Assembly (NCBI GenBank): GCA_945831575.1
Contig: CAMACX010000024.1
Coordinates: 1-43,490 of the forward strand
Direction of reading: 5' to 3'
DNA length: 43,490 nucleotides
Source: an uncultured Mediterranea sp.
Lineage (GTDB): Bacteria > Bacteroidota > Bacteroidia > Bacteroidales > Bacteroidaceae
Shown here: positions 1 through 9,431 of the stretch, one piece after another
Numbering within the stretch: the first letter of the stretch is position 1
Layout of the letters: each line of letters begins with the position of its first letter
Translations under genes and position numbers: made by a program
Notes under the pieces: model-generated
Seen by the model: only the letters and a program-made list of their open reading frames with translations
What the model was told of the DNA's origin: nothing
The model's database searches: none

Positions 1-44
1 GTAAACAACTTTAGTATTAACAAACAAAACTGTCAACCAAAATC

Positions 45-148
45 AGTACACGTCACTTCCAACAAGCCCGTACATTTGTCCGAGTATGTCCGGACAAATG
101 TACGGATAGGTCCGGAAAATTTTCCGAGTATGCTCGGTGACGTGTACT
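45..148. repeat. Nested inverted-repeat element
   Basis: Outer 12-bp arms AGTACACGTCAC (45-56) and GTGACGTGTACT (137-148) are perfectly complementary. Inside lie a second perfect 15-bp inverted repeat (68-82 with 91-105), a 14-bp palindrome CGGAAAATTTTCCG (113-126) and a small hairpin CCGAG-tatg-CTCGG (124-137). The motif TCCGAGTATG occurs twice (79-88 and 123-132). It sits just past the stop codon of the minus-strand EamA gene, so it could serve as a 3' hairpin for that transcript, but there is no clean T-run. It could also be a palindromic repeat element. The structure is certain; the role is not. Confidence 0.7.
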
Positions 149-149
149 T

Positions 150-1052
150 CTACTTGCTTCGCTTCAGCACGATGAGCGTTACGGCTGTGAGGATGAGTAG
201 GATGCCACAGGCTATGGGGAGGCTGAACTGTTCGCCGAAGAGGAGGATGCCTACGCTGACGGCTGTGAGTGGTTCGAGGGCTCCCATCACACTGGTCAAG
301 GTGCTGCCTATGCGGCGGATGGCCCAGATGAGGGAGATGTTGCTCACCACGGTGGGTACCAGGGCCAGGAGCAGGAGGTTAATCCAGGTGGATGTGTCGG
401 GTACGGCCTGTAGGCCTACCCCGCACAGCGTAGTGCCTCCGAGCAGGAGCAGAGAGCCCAGCAGGAAGACCCAGAAGGTGAGCTTGAGACCGCGAAGCTC
501 AAGTTGCTTGAACTGGCTGACGAGGACGAGATAGACGGCATAGCAGAGGCCTGAAGCCAGCACGATGAGCAGTCCGTCCAGTGGAAGCGATGAGCCTCCG
601 TCAGTGTGTGCGCCTCCGCTGCTGAGCAGCCATACACCACAGACGGAGAGGAGTACGGCCATGTGCCGCCACCAGGAGGAGCGCTCGTGGCAGAAGGTCA
701 TCATGAGCAGGGTGGTGAGCACGGGGTAGGTGAAGTGGATGGTGGTGGCCACACCACTGGCCATGAAGTGGTAGCCCCAGAAGAGGAGCAGGGCGGAGCC
801 GTCGTAGAGGGCGGCCAGCAGGAGCAGGGGGAGGAGCTCATAGCGCTTGATGCGCAGCGACTGGCGGTTGACCAGCAGCAGGATGCAGAGCATGAGTGTG
901 GCCAGGGCGAAACGGTACATCAGGATAGACCAGAAGTCCATGCCTGCATCCATGGCGGGCAGGGTGAAGAGCGGTATGAGTCCGAAGCTGGCCGAGGAGA
1001 GCATCCCGTAGAGGAAGCCGCTGGCATGCTGGAGATGAGTGCGGTAAGTCAT
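150..1052 (-). CDS. EamA/DMT-family transporter
   Basis: A 300-residue inner-membrane protein with about ten hydrophobic segments arranged as two EamA repeats. This is typical of drug/metabolite transporters that export small metabolites; the substrate cannot be read from sequence. Each half ends in the usual pattern of a glycine-rich helix followed by a hydrophobic helix, the second near residues 250-270 (SVMGALEPLTAVSVGILLFG), which is a good family hallmark. The ATG lies 15 bp after the stop of the M28 peptidase gene, so the two are probably cotranscribed. The length is normal and no defect is seen. Confidence 0.85.
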   Translation of the reverse strand: MTYRTHLQHASGFLYGMLSSASFGLIPLFTLPAMDAGMDFWSILMYRFALATLMLCILLLVNRQSLRIKRYELLPLLLLAALYDGSALLLFWGYHFMASGVATTIHFTYPVLTTLLMMTFCHERSSWWRHMAVLLSVCGVWLLSSGGAHTDGGSSLPLDGLLIVLASGLCYAVYLVLVSQFKQLELRGLKLTFWVFLLGSLLLLGGTTLCGVGLQAVPDTSTWINLLLLALVPTVVSNISLIWAIRRIGSTLTSVMGALEPLTAVSVGILLFGEQFSLPIACGILLILTAVTLIVLKRSK

Positions 1053-1067
1053 TTGGAGTATGAGGGC

Positions 1068-2114
1068 TTAATAGCTCTCCACGTTGGCCAGGTTCCACAT
1101 GTTGAGGAATGAGGCACGGGTGATGTCGGTGGCCTTCTCGTAGTTGATTTTGGAGGCTTCATCGCCGGGCTGGTGGTAGTCGGGATGGCCGTCGGTGTGA
1201 TACCAGATGATGGGGATGCCCTTCTTGGCAAATGAGCCGTTGTCGCTACCGCCCACGGGATTGTCCCATGCGTTATAGTAAGGGTCGAGGTGGAGGCCGT
1301 AGCGGGCGATGTCTTCCTTCAGCCAGTCACCAAAGGCGGGGTGGGATGCGGTGTAGAAATAGACCACGTGCTGTGGGTTATCGGGCTTGTTGTTGCGACC
1401 TATCATGTCGAAGTTGAGGTAGCCCTTCACCTGGCTGATGAAGGGGCAACTCTGCGTGAAGTGCTTCGAGCCGAGCAGGCCCAGCTCCTCGCCGTCCCAG
1501 AAGGCGAAGATGACGTTGCGCTCGGGCACATCTCCCGACTCGGCAAAGGCCCGGGCTATCTGCAGCACGGCGCTCACACCCGAGGCGTTGTCGTCAGCAC
1601 CGTTGTAGATCTGGTCTCCATCCAGCTCGGGGTCGCAGCCCAGGTGGTCAAAGTGTGCTCCCACGATGACGTATTCATCGCTCCGCTTGCCGCGTATCAT
1701 GCCCAGGATATTGACCAGGTCGAGCTTGCGGTGGGTCATCTGCTTGAGTTTGACTATGGAGTCGGGGTCCACGTAGTAGGGCTTGCGCTTCTGCCACTCC
1801 ATGCTGTAGGCTTCGAAGGGGTGCTCGTAGTCATCACCCAGCGGAGCGATGCCCCACTGACGGAGCAGTGACTTGATGTACTGCGCCGCAATCTTCGAGT
1901 CACGGGTGCCCGCCTTGCGCCCTCTGAGTTGGTCGCAGGCCAGGAAGCCGATGTGTGCTTTGGTGGTCTCGATGGTGATGGTCTGCAGGGCCCGCTCCTT
2001 GGCGGCCTGACGTTTGGCTTCTGGGTTCTTCTTGCCCGCTGCTGAGGCTGATGCTGTGAACATGACGGTCAGCAAGGCGGCCATGACGATGATTGCTTTG
2101 CTCTTCTGTTTCAT
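1068..2114 (-). CDS. M28-family zinc aminopeptidase, secreted
   Basis: A 348-residue precursor with a Sec signal peptide (residues 1-26, cut likely after ASA or SAA). It has the M28 di-zinc site: His154 in GAHFDH, Asp174 in NGADDNASG, Glu209 (general base) and Glu210 in FWDGEE, Asp236 in NFDMIG, and His314 in PDYHQPGD. Members cleave N-terminal residues from peptides; some relatives are glutaminyl cyclases, so exact chemistry is not proven. It likely acts in the periplasm. It is transcribed divergently from the helicase gene and leads a probable two-gene operon with the EamA transporter. Confidence 0.9.
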   Translation of the reverse strand: MKQKSKAIIVMAALLTVMFTASASAAGKKNPEAKRQAAKERALQTITIETTKAHIGFLACDQLRGRKAGTRDSKIAAQYIKSLLRQWGIAPLGDDYEHPFEAYSMEWQKRKPYYVDPDSIVKLKQMTHRKLDLVNILGMIRGKRSDEYVIVGAHFDHLGCDPELDGDQIYNGADDNASGVSAVLQIARAFAESGDVPERNVIFAFWDGEELGLLGSKHFTQSCPFISQVKGYLNFDMIGRNNKPDNPQHVVYFYTASHPAFGDWLKEDIARYGLHLDPYYNAWDNPVGGSDNGSFAKKGIPIIWYHTDGHPDYHQPGDEASKINYEKATDITRASFLNMWNLANVESY

Positions 2115-2164
2115 AAGTATCTATCTATATCTTTCTATATGAGGAAGAATGGTTATTGGTGCAG

Positions 2165-2172
2165 CAAAGATA
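2165..2172 (-). promoter_or_regulatory. -7 box of the M28 peptidase gene
   Basis: TATCTTTG on the minus strand matches the Bacteroidetes -7 consensus TAnnTTTG about 50 bases before the ATG at 2114. No good TTTG -33 element is seen at the expected spacing. Confidence 0.5.
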
Positions 2173-2230
2173 CACTTTTTCCCTTATTTATCGCTTTTTT
2201 CTTTAATTTATTTATCAATATGCGCAAGCT

Positions 2231-2262
2231 TTTGTTTTATTTCGCGCTTTATACTATCTTTG
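2231..2262 (+). promoter_or_regulatory. Promoter of the DEAD-box helicase gene
   Basis: TTTG at 2231-2234 and TATCTTTG at 2255-2262 are separated by 20 bp, a full match to the Bacteroidetes primary-sigma promoter. Transcription would begin near 2270, so the open frame upstream of 2299 (to 2149) is not in the mRNA. This fixes the helicase start at the ATG at 2299. Confidence 0.75.
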
Positions 2263-2298
2263 CGCTTTCAAAAACATATAGATACATACATTCGATTG

Positions 2299-4221
2299 AT
2301 GAAGACATTTGAAGAACTTGGTGTGTCGGCGGAGATTCGCCGGGCCATTGAAGAGATGGGCTACGAACAGCCCATGCCCGTGCAGGAGGAGGTCATTCCC
2401 TACCTGCTCGGCAAGAACAACGATGTAGTGGCCCTGGCACAGACCGGCACCGGCAAGACGGCGGCCTTTGGACTGCCTCTGCTGCAGAAGATTGAGGTGG
2501 AGCGCTGCGAGCCCCAGTCGCTCATCCTCTGTCCCACCCGTGAACTCTGCCTGCAGATTGCCGGTGACTTGAGCGATTACGCCAAGTACCTGAGTGGACT
2601 GCACGTGCTGCCCGTCTATGGCGGCTCCTCCATCGAGAGCCAGATTAAGGCCCTGAAGCGCGGCGTACACCTCATCGTGGCCACACCGGGCCGTCTTATC
2701 GACCTGATGGAGCGTGGCACCGTGTCGCTTCATGCAGTGGAGAATGTGGTACTTGATGAGGCCGATGAGATGCTCAACATGGGCTTTACCGAGAGCATCA
2801 ACACCATCCTGGCCGCCGTGCCGCAGGAGCGCAACACACTCCTTTTCTCGGCCACGATGAGCCCTGAGATTGCCCGCATTGCCAAGAACTACCTCCGCGA
2901 TGCCAAGGAGATTACCATAGGAAAGAAGAACGAGAGCACGGCCAACGTGAAGCATGTGGCCTACTGTGTGCATGCCAAGGACAAATATGCTGCCCTGAAG
3001 CGCATCGTCGATTACTACCCGCAGATTTATGCCATCATCTTCTGCCGCACCCGCAAGGAGACGCAGGAGATTGCCGACAAACTGATGCAGGAGGGCTACA
3101 ATGCCGACTCGCTCCACGGTGAGCTTTCGCAGGCGCAGCGCGACCTGGTGATGCAGAAGTTCCGCGTGCGTCACTTGCAGCTGCTCGTAGCCACCGACGT
3201 GGCTGCTCGCGGACTGGACGTGGACGACCTGACCCACGTCATCAACTATGGCTTGCCCGATGATGTCGAGAGCTATACCCACCGCAGCGGACGTACGGGC
3301 CGGGCCGGAAAGACCGGTACCAGCATTGCCATCATCAACCTGCGCGAACGCATCAAGGTGCGCGAGATAGAGCGCACCATCGGGAAGCAGTTTGAAGAGG
3401 GCGTGATGCCCACAGGCAAGCAGATCTGCAAGAAGCAACTCTACAAGGTCATCGACGACCTGGAGAAGGTGAAGGTCAATGAGGAGGAGATTGCGGAGTT
3501 CATGCCCGATGTCTATCGCAAGCTCGACTGGCTCTCTAAAGAGGACCTTATCAAGCGCATCGTGAGCCATGAGTTCAACCGCTTCCTGGAGTACTACCGC
3601 GACCGCGAAGACATCGAGCAGGTGGCTGCGGTCAAGCCCGCCAAGGGCAGTAAGCAGAAGGATGCCAAGGAGAAGGGCGCCAAGTCGCCCCGTAGCCGTA
3701 AGGCCGAGGAGGGCTTTGAGCGTGTCTTCATCAACCTGGGCAAAAGGGATAACTTCTTCCCTGCCGACCTGATAGGTCTCATCAACCGCAACACCCGCGA
3801 CCGCGTGGAGCTGGGCCGCATTGACCTCATGCAGACCTACTCCTTCTTCGATGTGGAGGCTGGTGAGGCGGCCCATGTGGTGAAGGCCCTGAACCGCACT
3901 CAATGGGGTGGACGTAAGGTGGTGGCCGAACTGGCAGACCAACCTGCCGATAAGTCCAAGAAGGAGCGCCGTGCTTCTGCTGATGCCACTTCAGGGAAGC
4001 GTGCATCTGCTGGGACTGCTGCCGGGAAACGGGCTGCGGCGTCTGCTGGGACTCCTGCCGAGAAACGCCAGAAGCCGAGCCGTGCCGAGCGGGGTTACAC
4101 CAAGCCTCGGGGCAAGAAGGACGACTGGAAGCAGTTCTTCCAGCACGACAACGAGTTGCGCGGTCCTGAGCCAGACTTCAGCGAAGAGGGATGGGCCAAA
4201 CGCTCCAAGAAGAAAAAATAA
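2299..4221 (+). CDS. DEAD-box RNA helicase, CsdA/DbpA type with basic tail
   Basis: A 640-residue ATP-dependent RNA helicase, probably for ribosome assembly or RNA turnover in the cytoplasm. Motifs in order: Q motif near 22-29, AQTGTGKT (47-54), PTREL (79-83), TPGR (129-132), DEAD (153-156), SAT (184-186), ARGLD (303-307) and HRSGRTGR (328-335). After a lysine-rich linker (about 440-470) comes a DbpA/CsdA-type RNA-binding domain (about 473-546), which often gives rRNA specificity. A low-complexity Ala/Ser/Lys tail with repeated GKR/EKR units follows (about 550-640). The upstream frame extension was rejected because a good promoter lies inside it. A cold-shock role is possible but not shown. 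Confidence 0.93.
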   Translation: MKTFEELGVSAEIRRAIEEMGYEQPMPVQEEVIPYLLGKNNDVVALAQTGTGKTAAFGLPLLQKIEVERCEPQSLILCPTRELCLQIAGDLSDYAKYLSGLHVLPVYGGSSIESQIKALKRGVHLIVATPGRLIDLMERGTVSLHAVENVVLDEADEMLNMGFTESINTILAAVPQERNTLLFSATMSPEIARIAKNYLRDAKEITIGKKNESTANVKHVAYCVHAKDKYAALKRIVDYYPQIYAIIFCRTRKETQEIADKLMQEGYNADSLHGELSQAQRDLVMQKFRVRHLQLLVATDVAARGLDVDDLTHVINYGLPDDVESYTHRSGRTGRAGKTGTSIAIINLRERIKVREIERTIGKQFEEGVMPTGKQICKKQLYKVIDDLEKVKVNEEEIAEFMPDVYRKLDWLSKEDLIKRIVSHEFNRFLEYYRDREDIEQVAAVKPAKGSKQKDAKEKGAKSPRSRKAEEGFERVFINLGKRDNFFPADLIGLINRNTRDRVELGRIDLMQTYSFFDVEAGEAAHVVKALNRTQWGGRKVVAELADQPADKSKKERRASADATSGKRASAGTAAGKRAAASAGTPAEKRQKPSRAERGYTKPRGKKDDWKQFFQHDNELRGPEPDFSEEGWAKRSKKKK

Positions 4222-4300
4222 CCTCATTGGAATCGTCGTATGAAGACAACCTCAACAAGAGATAATGTTCCTAATCTAAACAATTTAAAACAATAACCTT

Positions 4301-7300
4301 ATGAAAAAAGCAAAATCGTTGATGCTGGCCCTCTCGTTGCCTCTGGGCCTTTCGATAGCCAGCCCGATGTACGCTCTGCCTGCCAAGGCGGAGACCGTAA
4401 GCAGTTGTGCGGGTCAGACCGTAGGCATTGTGAGTGCCCGGATAATCAATCCCACCACAGCTGAAGTACTCTTCAGTGACAACACGCGGATGTGCATCGA
4501 CTTCTACGGTGAGAACATCTTCCGTATGTTTCAAGATGTCAAGGGCGGTATTATCCGTGACCCTGAAGCCAATCCCGAGGCGCAGATTCTGGTCGATGCC
4601 CCCAGAAAGGCGGTAGGCCCCATCACCCTGTTCGACAACGCCGGGGAGCTGGCCATCTCTACCGCCAGGATGAAGTTGGTATTTAACAAGCAGACGGCCT
4701 GCTTCAAGCTGGTGCGCCTGAGCGATGAGGCCGTAGTGGCCGAATCGCTCGCTCCCGTGGAGTTTTCTGCCAAGAAGGTCTCCATTCTCCTGAAGGGAAA
4801 TAAGGAGGAGTACTTCTACGGAGGGGGTGTGCAGAACGGACGCTTCTCCCATAAGGGGAAAATCATCTCCATCGTCAACAGCAACAGCTGGACCGACGGG
4901 GGCGTGGCTTCACCCACCCCTTACTACTGGTCCACAGCGGGCTATGGCGTGATGTGGCATACCTTTGCCAAGGGTAAGTATGACTTTGGCGCTACTGAGG
5001 CCGACAAGGTCAGCATCTCGCACGAGACTGACTATCTCGATGCCTTCTTCATGGTCAATGACGACCTTGTAGGTCTGCTCAACGACTTCTATCAGCTTAC
5101 GGGCAATCCCGTGCTGCTCCCCAAGTTTGGCTTCTACGAAGGCCACCTCAACGCCTACAACCGCGACTACTGGAAGGAGGACGAGAAGGGTATCCTTTTT
5201 GAGGACGGCAAGCGCTACCAGGAGAGCCAGCGCAACATCGAAGGCATCAAGGAGTCGCTCAACGGCGAGAAGAACAACTACCAGTTCTCTGCCCGTGCGG
5301 TCATCGACCGCTACGAGGCGCACGACATGCCTCTGGGCTGGTTGCTCCCCAACGATGGCTACGGAGCCGGCTACGGACAGACGGAGACCCTCGACGGCAA
5401 TATCCAGAACCTGAAGTCGCTGGCCGACTATGCCCACTCCAAGGGTGTGGAGATAGGCCTTTGGACCCAGTCAGACCTTCATCCGAAGGAGGGTGTCAGT
5501 GCCCTGCTGCAGCGCGACATCGTCAAGGAGGTGCGTGATGCAGGTGTACGTGTACTGAAGACCGACGTGGCTTGGGTAGGTGCCGGCTATTCGTTTGGCC
5601 TTAATGGTGTGGCCGACGTAGGTCACATCATGCCCTACTACGGCAACGATGCCCGTCCCTTCATCATCTCTCTCGATGGTTGGGCCGGTACACAGCGCTA
5701 CGCCGGTATCTGGTCGGGTGACCAGACGGGAGGCGAATGGGAGTACATCCGCTTCCATATCCCGACCTACATCGGTAGCGGACTCTCGGGTCAGCCCAAC
5801 ATCAGCTCCGACATGGATGGTATCTTTGGCGGTAAGAACACGCCCGTCAACGTGCGCGACTTCCAGTGGAAGACCTTCACTCCCATGCAGCTCAACATGG
5901 ACGGCTGGGGATCCAATCCCAAGTACCCCCACATCCTGGGTGAACCGGCTGCCTCCATCAACCGCTGGTACCTGAAGATGAAGTCGGAAATCATGCCCTA
6001 CGCCTACAGCATCGCCCGCGAGGCGGTGGATGGCAAGCCGATGATCCGCGCCATGTTCATTGACGATCCCAATCCCTATACCCTGGGTGCTTCCACACGG
6101 TATCAGTTCCTCTACGGTCCCTACTTCCTGGTGGCTCCTATCTATCAGGCCACGGAGGCCGATGAGAAGGGCAACGACATCCGCGATGGCATCTACCTCC
6201 CTGAGGGCGAATGGTTGGATTACTTCACTGGCGAGATTTATCAGGGTGGCCGGATCATCAACAATTATGAGGCTCCCCTCTGGAAGCTTCCCCTCTTCGT
6301 GAAGCGTGGTGCCATCATTCCGCTTAACCGTCCTCACAACCACCCCAATCAGGTGAATCCCAGTGAGCGCATCTACGAGGTTTATCCCTACGGAGAGACT
6401 GCGTTTACAGAGTACGATGACGATGGACTTACTGAGGCTTACCGCCGTGGCGAGAGCGCTACTACGCTCATTACGCAGTCGCTCAATGCTGACCTGGCTG
6501 TGGTACGCATCCAGCCCACACAGGGTGCGTTTGCAGGCATGGTGAAGGAGAAATCCACCGTGATTCGCATGAACTTGACTGCTAAGCCCAAGAAGTTGAC
6601 GGCTGTAGTGGGTGGCAAGCGTATCAAGCTGACCGAGGTGCAGTCACTCGACGAGCTGGGCCGCACGGACAATGCCTACTACTACGAGCAGCAGCCCGAG
6701 CTGAATCAGTTTGCCACTGCAGGCAGTGAGATGGCTCAGCTGCATGTCATCAAGAACCCCTTGCTCCATGTACGCCTTGGTGCTACTGATGTGACGCTCC
6801 ACGAAGTGAGTCTGGAGGTAAAGGGCTACGCCTACGAGGTGGAAAGCAAGCAGTTGATGCAGCACGGTCAGCTCACCGCTCCTCGTGCAGCTGTGTCTGA
6901 GGAGAACATCACTGCCTACACCCTGCTGCCGGTATGGAATAAGGTAGAGAATGCTGACTATTACGAGATAGAGCACGACGGTATGCTCTACTCCACGATT
7001 ACCCGCGACCGTCTGCTTCTGAGTGACCTGCGTCCTGAGACCACCTACTCGCTCAAGCTCCGTGCCGTGAATGCGGATGGCACTTCGGCATGGACTGAAT
7101 TGACGGCTAAGACCAAGTCCGATCCGCTGGAGTGGGCCATCAAGGGCATCACGGCAGAGACCACTTGCGATGACCAGGAAGACGAAGGTGTAGATAAGAT
7201 GTTCGACTTCGATGAGTCGAATCTGTGGCATACTGCCTGGGGCAAGTCAGCAGTTCCGTTTGACATCGTCATGGACCTCAACAGCATCGGTCAGGTGGAG

Positions 7301-8143
7301 AAGTTCATCTACCTGCCCCGTACCAACGGTGGCAATGGCACCTTGCTCCAGGGTACCGTATATTATAGCTTGGATAAGAAGAATTGGACTGAGGCCGGAG
7401 CCTTTGAGTGGAAGGGTGGTGATGCCAAGGAGTTCCAGTTCAAGGAGAAGCCCGTGATGCGCTTCATCAAGATTGGCGTAGCCAAGGCCGTAGGTAACTT
7501 CGGCTCAGGACGCGAGCTCTACGTCTTCCGCGTGCCTGGCTCGGAATGCTACATCCCTGGTGACATCAACCTTGACGGAAAGCTCGATGACAATGACCTC
7601 ACCTCGTATATGAACTATACTGGTCTGCGCCAGGGTGACGGCGACTTCGAGGGCTATATCAGCAAGGGCGATCTCAACCTGAACGGTCTGATTGATGCCT
7701 ACGATATCTCGCACGTGGCCGTGAAGCTTGAGGATGGTATCGAACCGGGACAGCCTGCTTCGCTCAACGGCAAGGTGACGGTAACGGCCAACAAGAAGCT
7801 CTATAACGCTGGTGAGACCATCGAAATCAAGGTAAAGGGTACAGGATTGCATGATGTCAATGCCCTCAGCTTTGCCCTGCCCTACAACCCGCAGGAGATG
7901 GAGTACCTGGGCACCGAAGCCCAAGGCATGAAGGCCATGCGCGACCTCACCTACGACCGCTTGCACACCAACGGCCAGAAGGCACTCTATCCCACGTTCG
8001 TCAACCTGGGTGACAAGGAGACCCTGGAGGGTGATGTAGAGTTGCTCACCATCCGCTTCAAGGCCAAGAGCAAATTCACGCTCAAGCTGAACGTCCTCGA
8101 CGGCCTGTTGGTAGATAAACAGCTCAACACGATCGACTTCTAA
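4301..8143 (+). CDS. Multidomain secreted GH31 glycoside hydrolase
   Basis: A 1280-residue secreted enzyme with a Sec signal peptide (cut likely after AKA, residue 30). The GH31 N-terminal sandwich and barrel cover about 35-690; the likely nucleophile is Asp422 (KTDVAW) and the likely acid/base Asp474 (WSGDQTGG). Then follow an unassigned beta-rich part, an FN3 domain (about 864-938), an F5/8C (CBM32-like) domain (about 940-1080), a dockerin-like pair of Ca loops (GDINLDGKLDDNDL near 1087 and GDLNLNGLIDAYDI near 1123) and a cohesin-like C-terminus (about 1155-1280). The family acts on alpha-linked sugars. The KTD nucleophile context differs from ordinary alpha-glucosidases, and the FN3/F5-8C/dockerin layout resembles GH31 alpha-N-acetylgalactosaminidases, so mucin-type glycans are a plausible but unproven target. 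No promoter consensus was found in the 79-bp gap after the helicase. Confidence 0.9.
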   Translation: MKKAKSLMLALSLPLGLSIASPMYALPAKAETVSSCAGQTVGIVSARIINPTTAEVLFSDNTRMCIDFYGENIFRMFQDVKGGIIRDPEANPEAQILVDAPRKAVGPITLFDNAGELAISTARMKLVFNKQTACFKLVRLSDEAVVAESLAPVEFSAKKVSILLKGNKEEYFYGGGVQNGRFSHKGKIISIVNSNSWTDGGVASPTPYYWSTAGYGVMWHTFAKGKYDFGATEADKVSISHETDYLDAFFMVNDDLVGLLNDFYQLTGNPVLLPKFGFYEGHLNAYNRDYWKEDEKGILFEDGKRYQESQRNIEGIKESLNGEKNNYQFSARAVIDRYEAHDMPLGWLLPNDGYGAGYGQTETLDGNIQNLKSLADYAHSKGVEIGLWTQSDLHPKEGVSALLQRDIVKEVRDAGVRVLKTDVAWVGAGYSFGLNGVADVGHIMPYYGNDARPFIISLDGWAGTQRYAGIWSGDQTGGEWEYIRFHIPTYIGSGLSGQPNISSDMDGIFGGKNTPVNVRDFQWKTFTPMQLNMDGWGSNPKYPHILGEPAASINRWYLKMKSEIMPYAYSIAREAVDGKPMIRAMFIDDPNPYTLGASTRYQFLYGPYFLVAPIYQATEADEKGNDIRDGIYLPEGEWLDYFTGEIYQGGRIINNYEAPLWKLPLFVKRGAIIPLNRPHNHPNQVNPSERIYEVYPYGETAFTEYDDDGLTEAYRRGESATTLITQSLNADLAVVRIQPTQGAFAGMVKEKSTVIRMNLTAKPKKLTAVVGGKRIKLTEVQSLDELGRTDNAYYYEQQPELNQFATAGSEMAQLHVIKNPLLHVRLGATDVTLHEVSLEVKGYAYEVESKQLMQHGQLTAPRAAVSEENITAYTLLPVWNKVENADYYEIEHDGMLYSTITRDRLLLSDLRPETTYSLKLRAVNADGTSAWTELTAKTKSDPLEWAIKGITAETTCDDQEDEGVDKMFDFDESNLWHTAWGKSAVPFDIVMDLNSIGQVEKFIYLPRTNGGNGTLLQGTVYYSLDKKNWTEAGAFEWKGGDAKEFQFKEKPVMRFIKIGVAKAVGNFGSGRELYVFRVPGSECYIPGDINLDGKLDDNDLTSYMNYTGLRQGDGDFEGYISKGDLNLNGLIDAYDISHVAVKLEDGIEPGQPASLNGKVTVTANKKLYNAGETIEIKVKGTGLHDVNALSFALPYNPQEMEYLGTEAQGMKAMRDLTYDRLHTNGQKALYPTFVNLGDKETLEGDVELLTIRFKAKSKFTLKLNVLDGLLVDKQLNTIDF

Positions 8144-8163
8144 ATCAAGTCGGTCGGATAAAT

Positions 8164-8203
8164 AAAAAAGGCAGAATCCTACTTCGGGGTTCTGCCTTTT
8201 TTT
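8164..8203 (+). terminator. Intrinsic terminator after the GH31 gene
   Basis: AAAAAGGCAGAA pairs with TTCTGCCTTTTT around a short C/G-rich loop, 20 bases after the GH31 stop. It ends in a T-run on the plus strand and starts with an A-run, so it can also stop minus-strand transcription from the convergent GNAT gene. Confidence 0.9.
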
Positions 8204-8256
8204 ATGCTATACGGTTCAAACAAGCTACAGGAGAAAGTGCATGTTTCTTATTCGCT

Positions 8257-9390
8257 TTACAGCGGCTTGGAGTAGCTGCGGCGGCGCTTGTGTTGCTTGG
8301 TCTCGAAGTAACCCCATTGGGCCTGTACCTTGCCGTTTTGCTCCAGCTCGGGGTTGCTCTCGGCATACTCGAAGCCCAGCTGCTGATAGACGGGTATCAG
8401 GTCGTTGAAGAGCAGGGCATTCACACCCTTATTCTGGTATTCCGGCTTGACGGCTACGAGCAGTAGGTCAAGCACCTTGGGGTAGCGCTTCAACAGGAGC
8501 GTCTTACCCAGGTACCACCAGCCGAAGGGGAGCAGCCGACCGTGGCTCTTCTGCAGGGCCTGGGCCAGCGAGGGCATCGAGATACCTACAGCCACGAGCT
8601 TGTCGTCAGCATCGGTAATGAGCGTCACCATACGCAGGTCGAGCACGGGCAGGTAGGTCTTTATCAGTTGGTCAATCTGCTTCTGCGAGAGGGCTGAATA
8701 GCCGTAGAGTGGTTTGTAGGCCTCGTTCATGAGGTCGAAGATGGCCTGGCCGTAGTCGGCGGCTATCTGTTTGGCTGAACTGTATTTCTTTACTTTCAGG
8801 TTGTACTTGCGCTGAATCAGTTCCGAGATGCGTTGGTGTTTTTCGGGGATGGCATCAGGCACGTAGATTTTGTATTCCACCCAGTCGGCCTCCTTCTGGT
8901 AACCCAGACGCTCCATGTGCTGAGGGTAGTAGGAGTAGTTGTAGATGGTGGCCATGGTGCTGAGCTCCTCAAAGCCCTCGATGAGCATACCCTCGGCATC
9001 AAAGTCGGTGAAGCCCAATGGACCTTGGATGTGGGTCATGCCCCGTTGGCGCCCCCACTGCTCCACCGTCTCCAGCAGGGCACGGCTTACCTCCTCGTCG
9101 TCGATGAAGTCAATCCATCCGAAGCGCACATTCTTGGCTGCCCAGGTGGCGTTGGCCTTGTGGTTGATGATGGCCGCTACGCGTCCCACAATCTTCCCCT
9201 CGCGCAGGGCAAGAAAGTAGTCGGCTTCGCAAAACTCAAAGGCGGCATTGTACTTCTTGTTGAAGGTGCGGAGCATGTCGTCGAAGAGGTCGGGCACGGA
9301 GTAGGGGTTGTCCTTGTACATATGGTAGTTGAAGCGGATGAACTGCTCGAGTTCGCGTCGTGTAGTGACTTTCTTGATGGTAACAGCCAT
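8257..9390 (-). CDS. GNAT-like N-acetyltransferase family protein
   Basis: A 377-residue cytoplasmic protein with the pattern of a Bacteroidetes-wide GNAT-like family. An N-terminal part contains VGRVAAIINHKAN (about 68-80), and a second part near the C-terminus contains VAVKPEYQNKGVNALLF (about 313-330), which resembles the acetyl-CoA-binding motif A (Q/RxxGxG/A). The tail is basic (KQHKRRRS). The acceptor substrate is unknown. The gene lies 41 bp after the antiporter gene and is probably in its transcript. Confidence 0.75.
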   Translation of the reverse strand: MAVTIKKVTTRRELEQFIRFNYHMYKDNPYSVPDLFDDMLRTFNKKYNAAFEFCEADYFLALREGKIVGRVAAIINHKANATWAAKNVRFGWIDFIDDEEVSRALLETVEQWGRQRGMTHIQGPLGFTDFDAEGMLIEGFEELSTMATIYNYSYYPQHMERLGYQKEADWVEYKIYVPDAIPEKHQRISELIQRKYNLKVKKYSSAKQIAADYGQAIFDLMNEAYKPLYGYSALSQKQIDQLIKTYLPVLDLRMVTLITDADDKLVAVGISMPSLAQALQKSHGRLLPFGWWYLGKTLLLKRYPKVLDLLLVAVKPEYQNKGVNALLFNDLIPVYQQLGFEYAESNPELEQNGKVQAQWGYFETKQHKRRRSYSKPL

Positions 9391-9431
9391 GAGGAATCTG
9401 AATTATTTTATGGTTTGAGATTAATGATTGA

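Noticed and set aside
2149..2298. N-terminal extension of the helicase
   Set aside because: The extension is hydrophobic, unlike helicases, and a good promoter (2231-2262) lies inside it.
2254..3942. 562-residue open frame antisense to the helicase gene
   Set aside because: It lies wholly opposite a clear helicase, and has no recognisable domain or start region; it is caused by strong codon bias.
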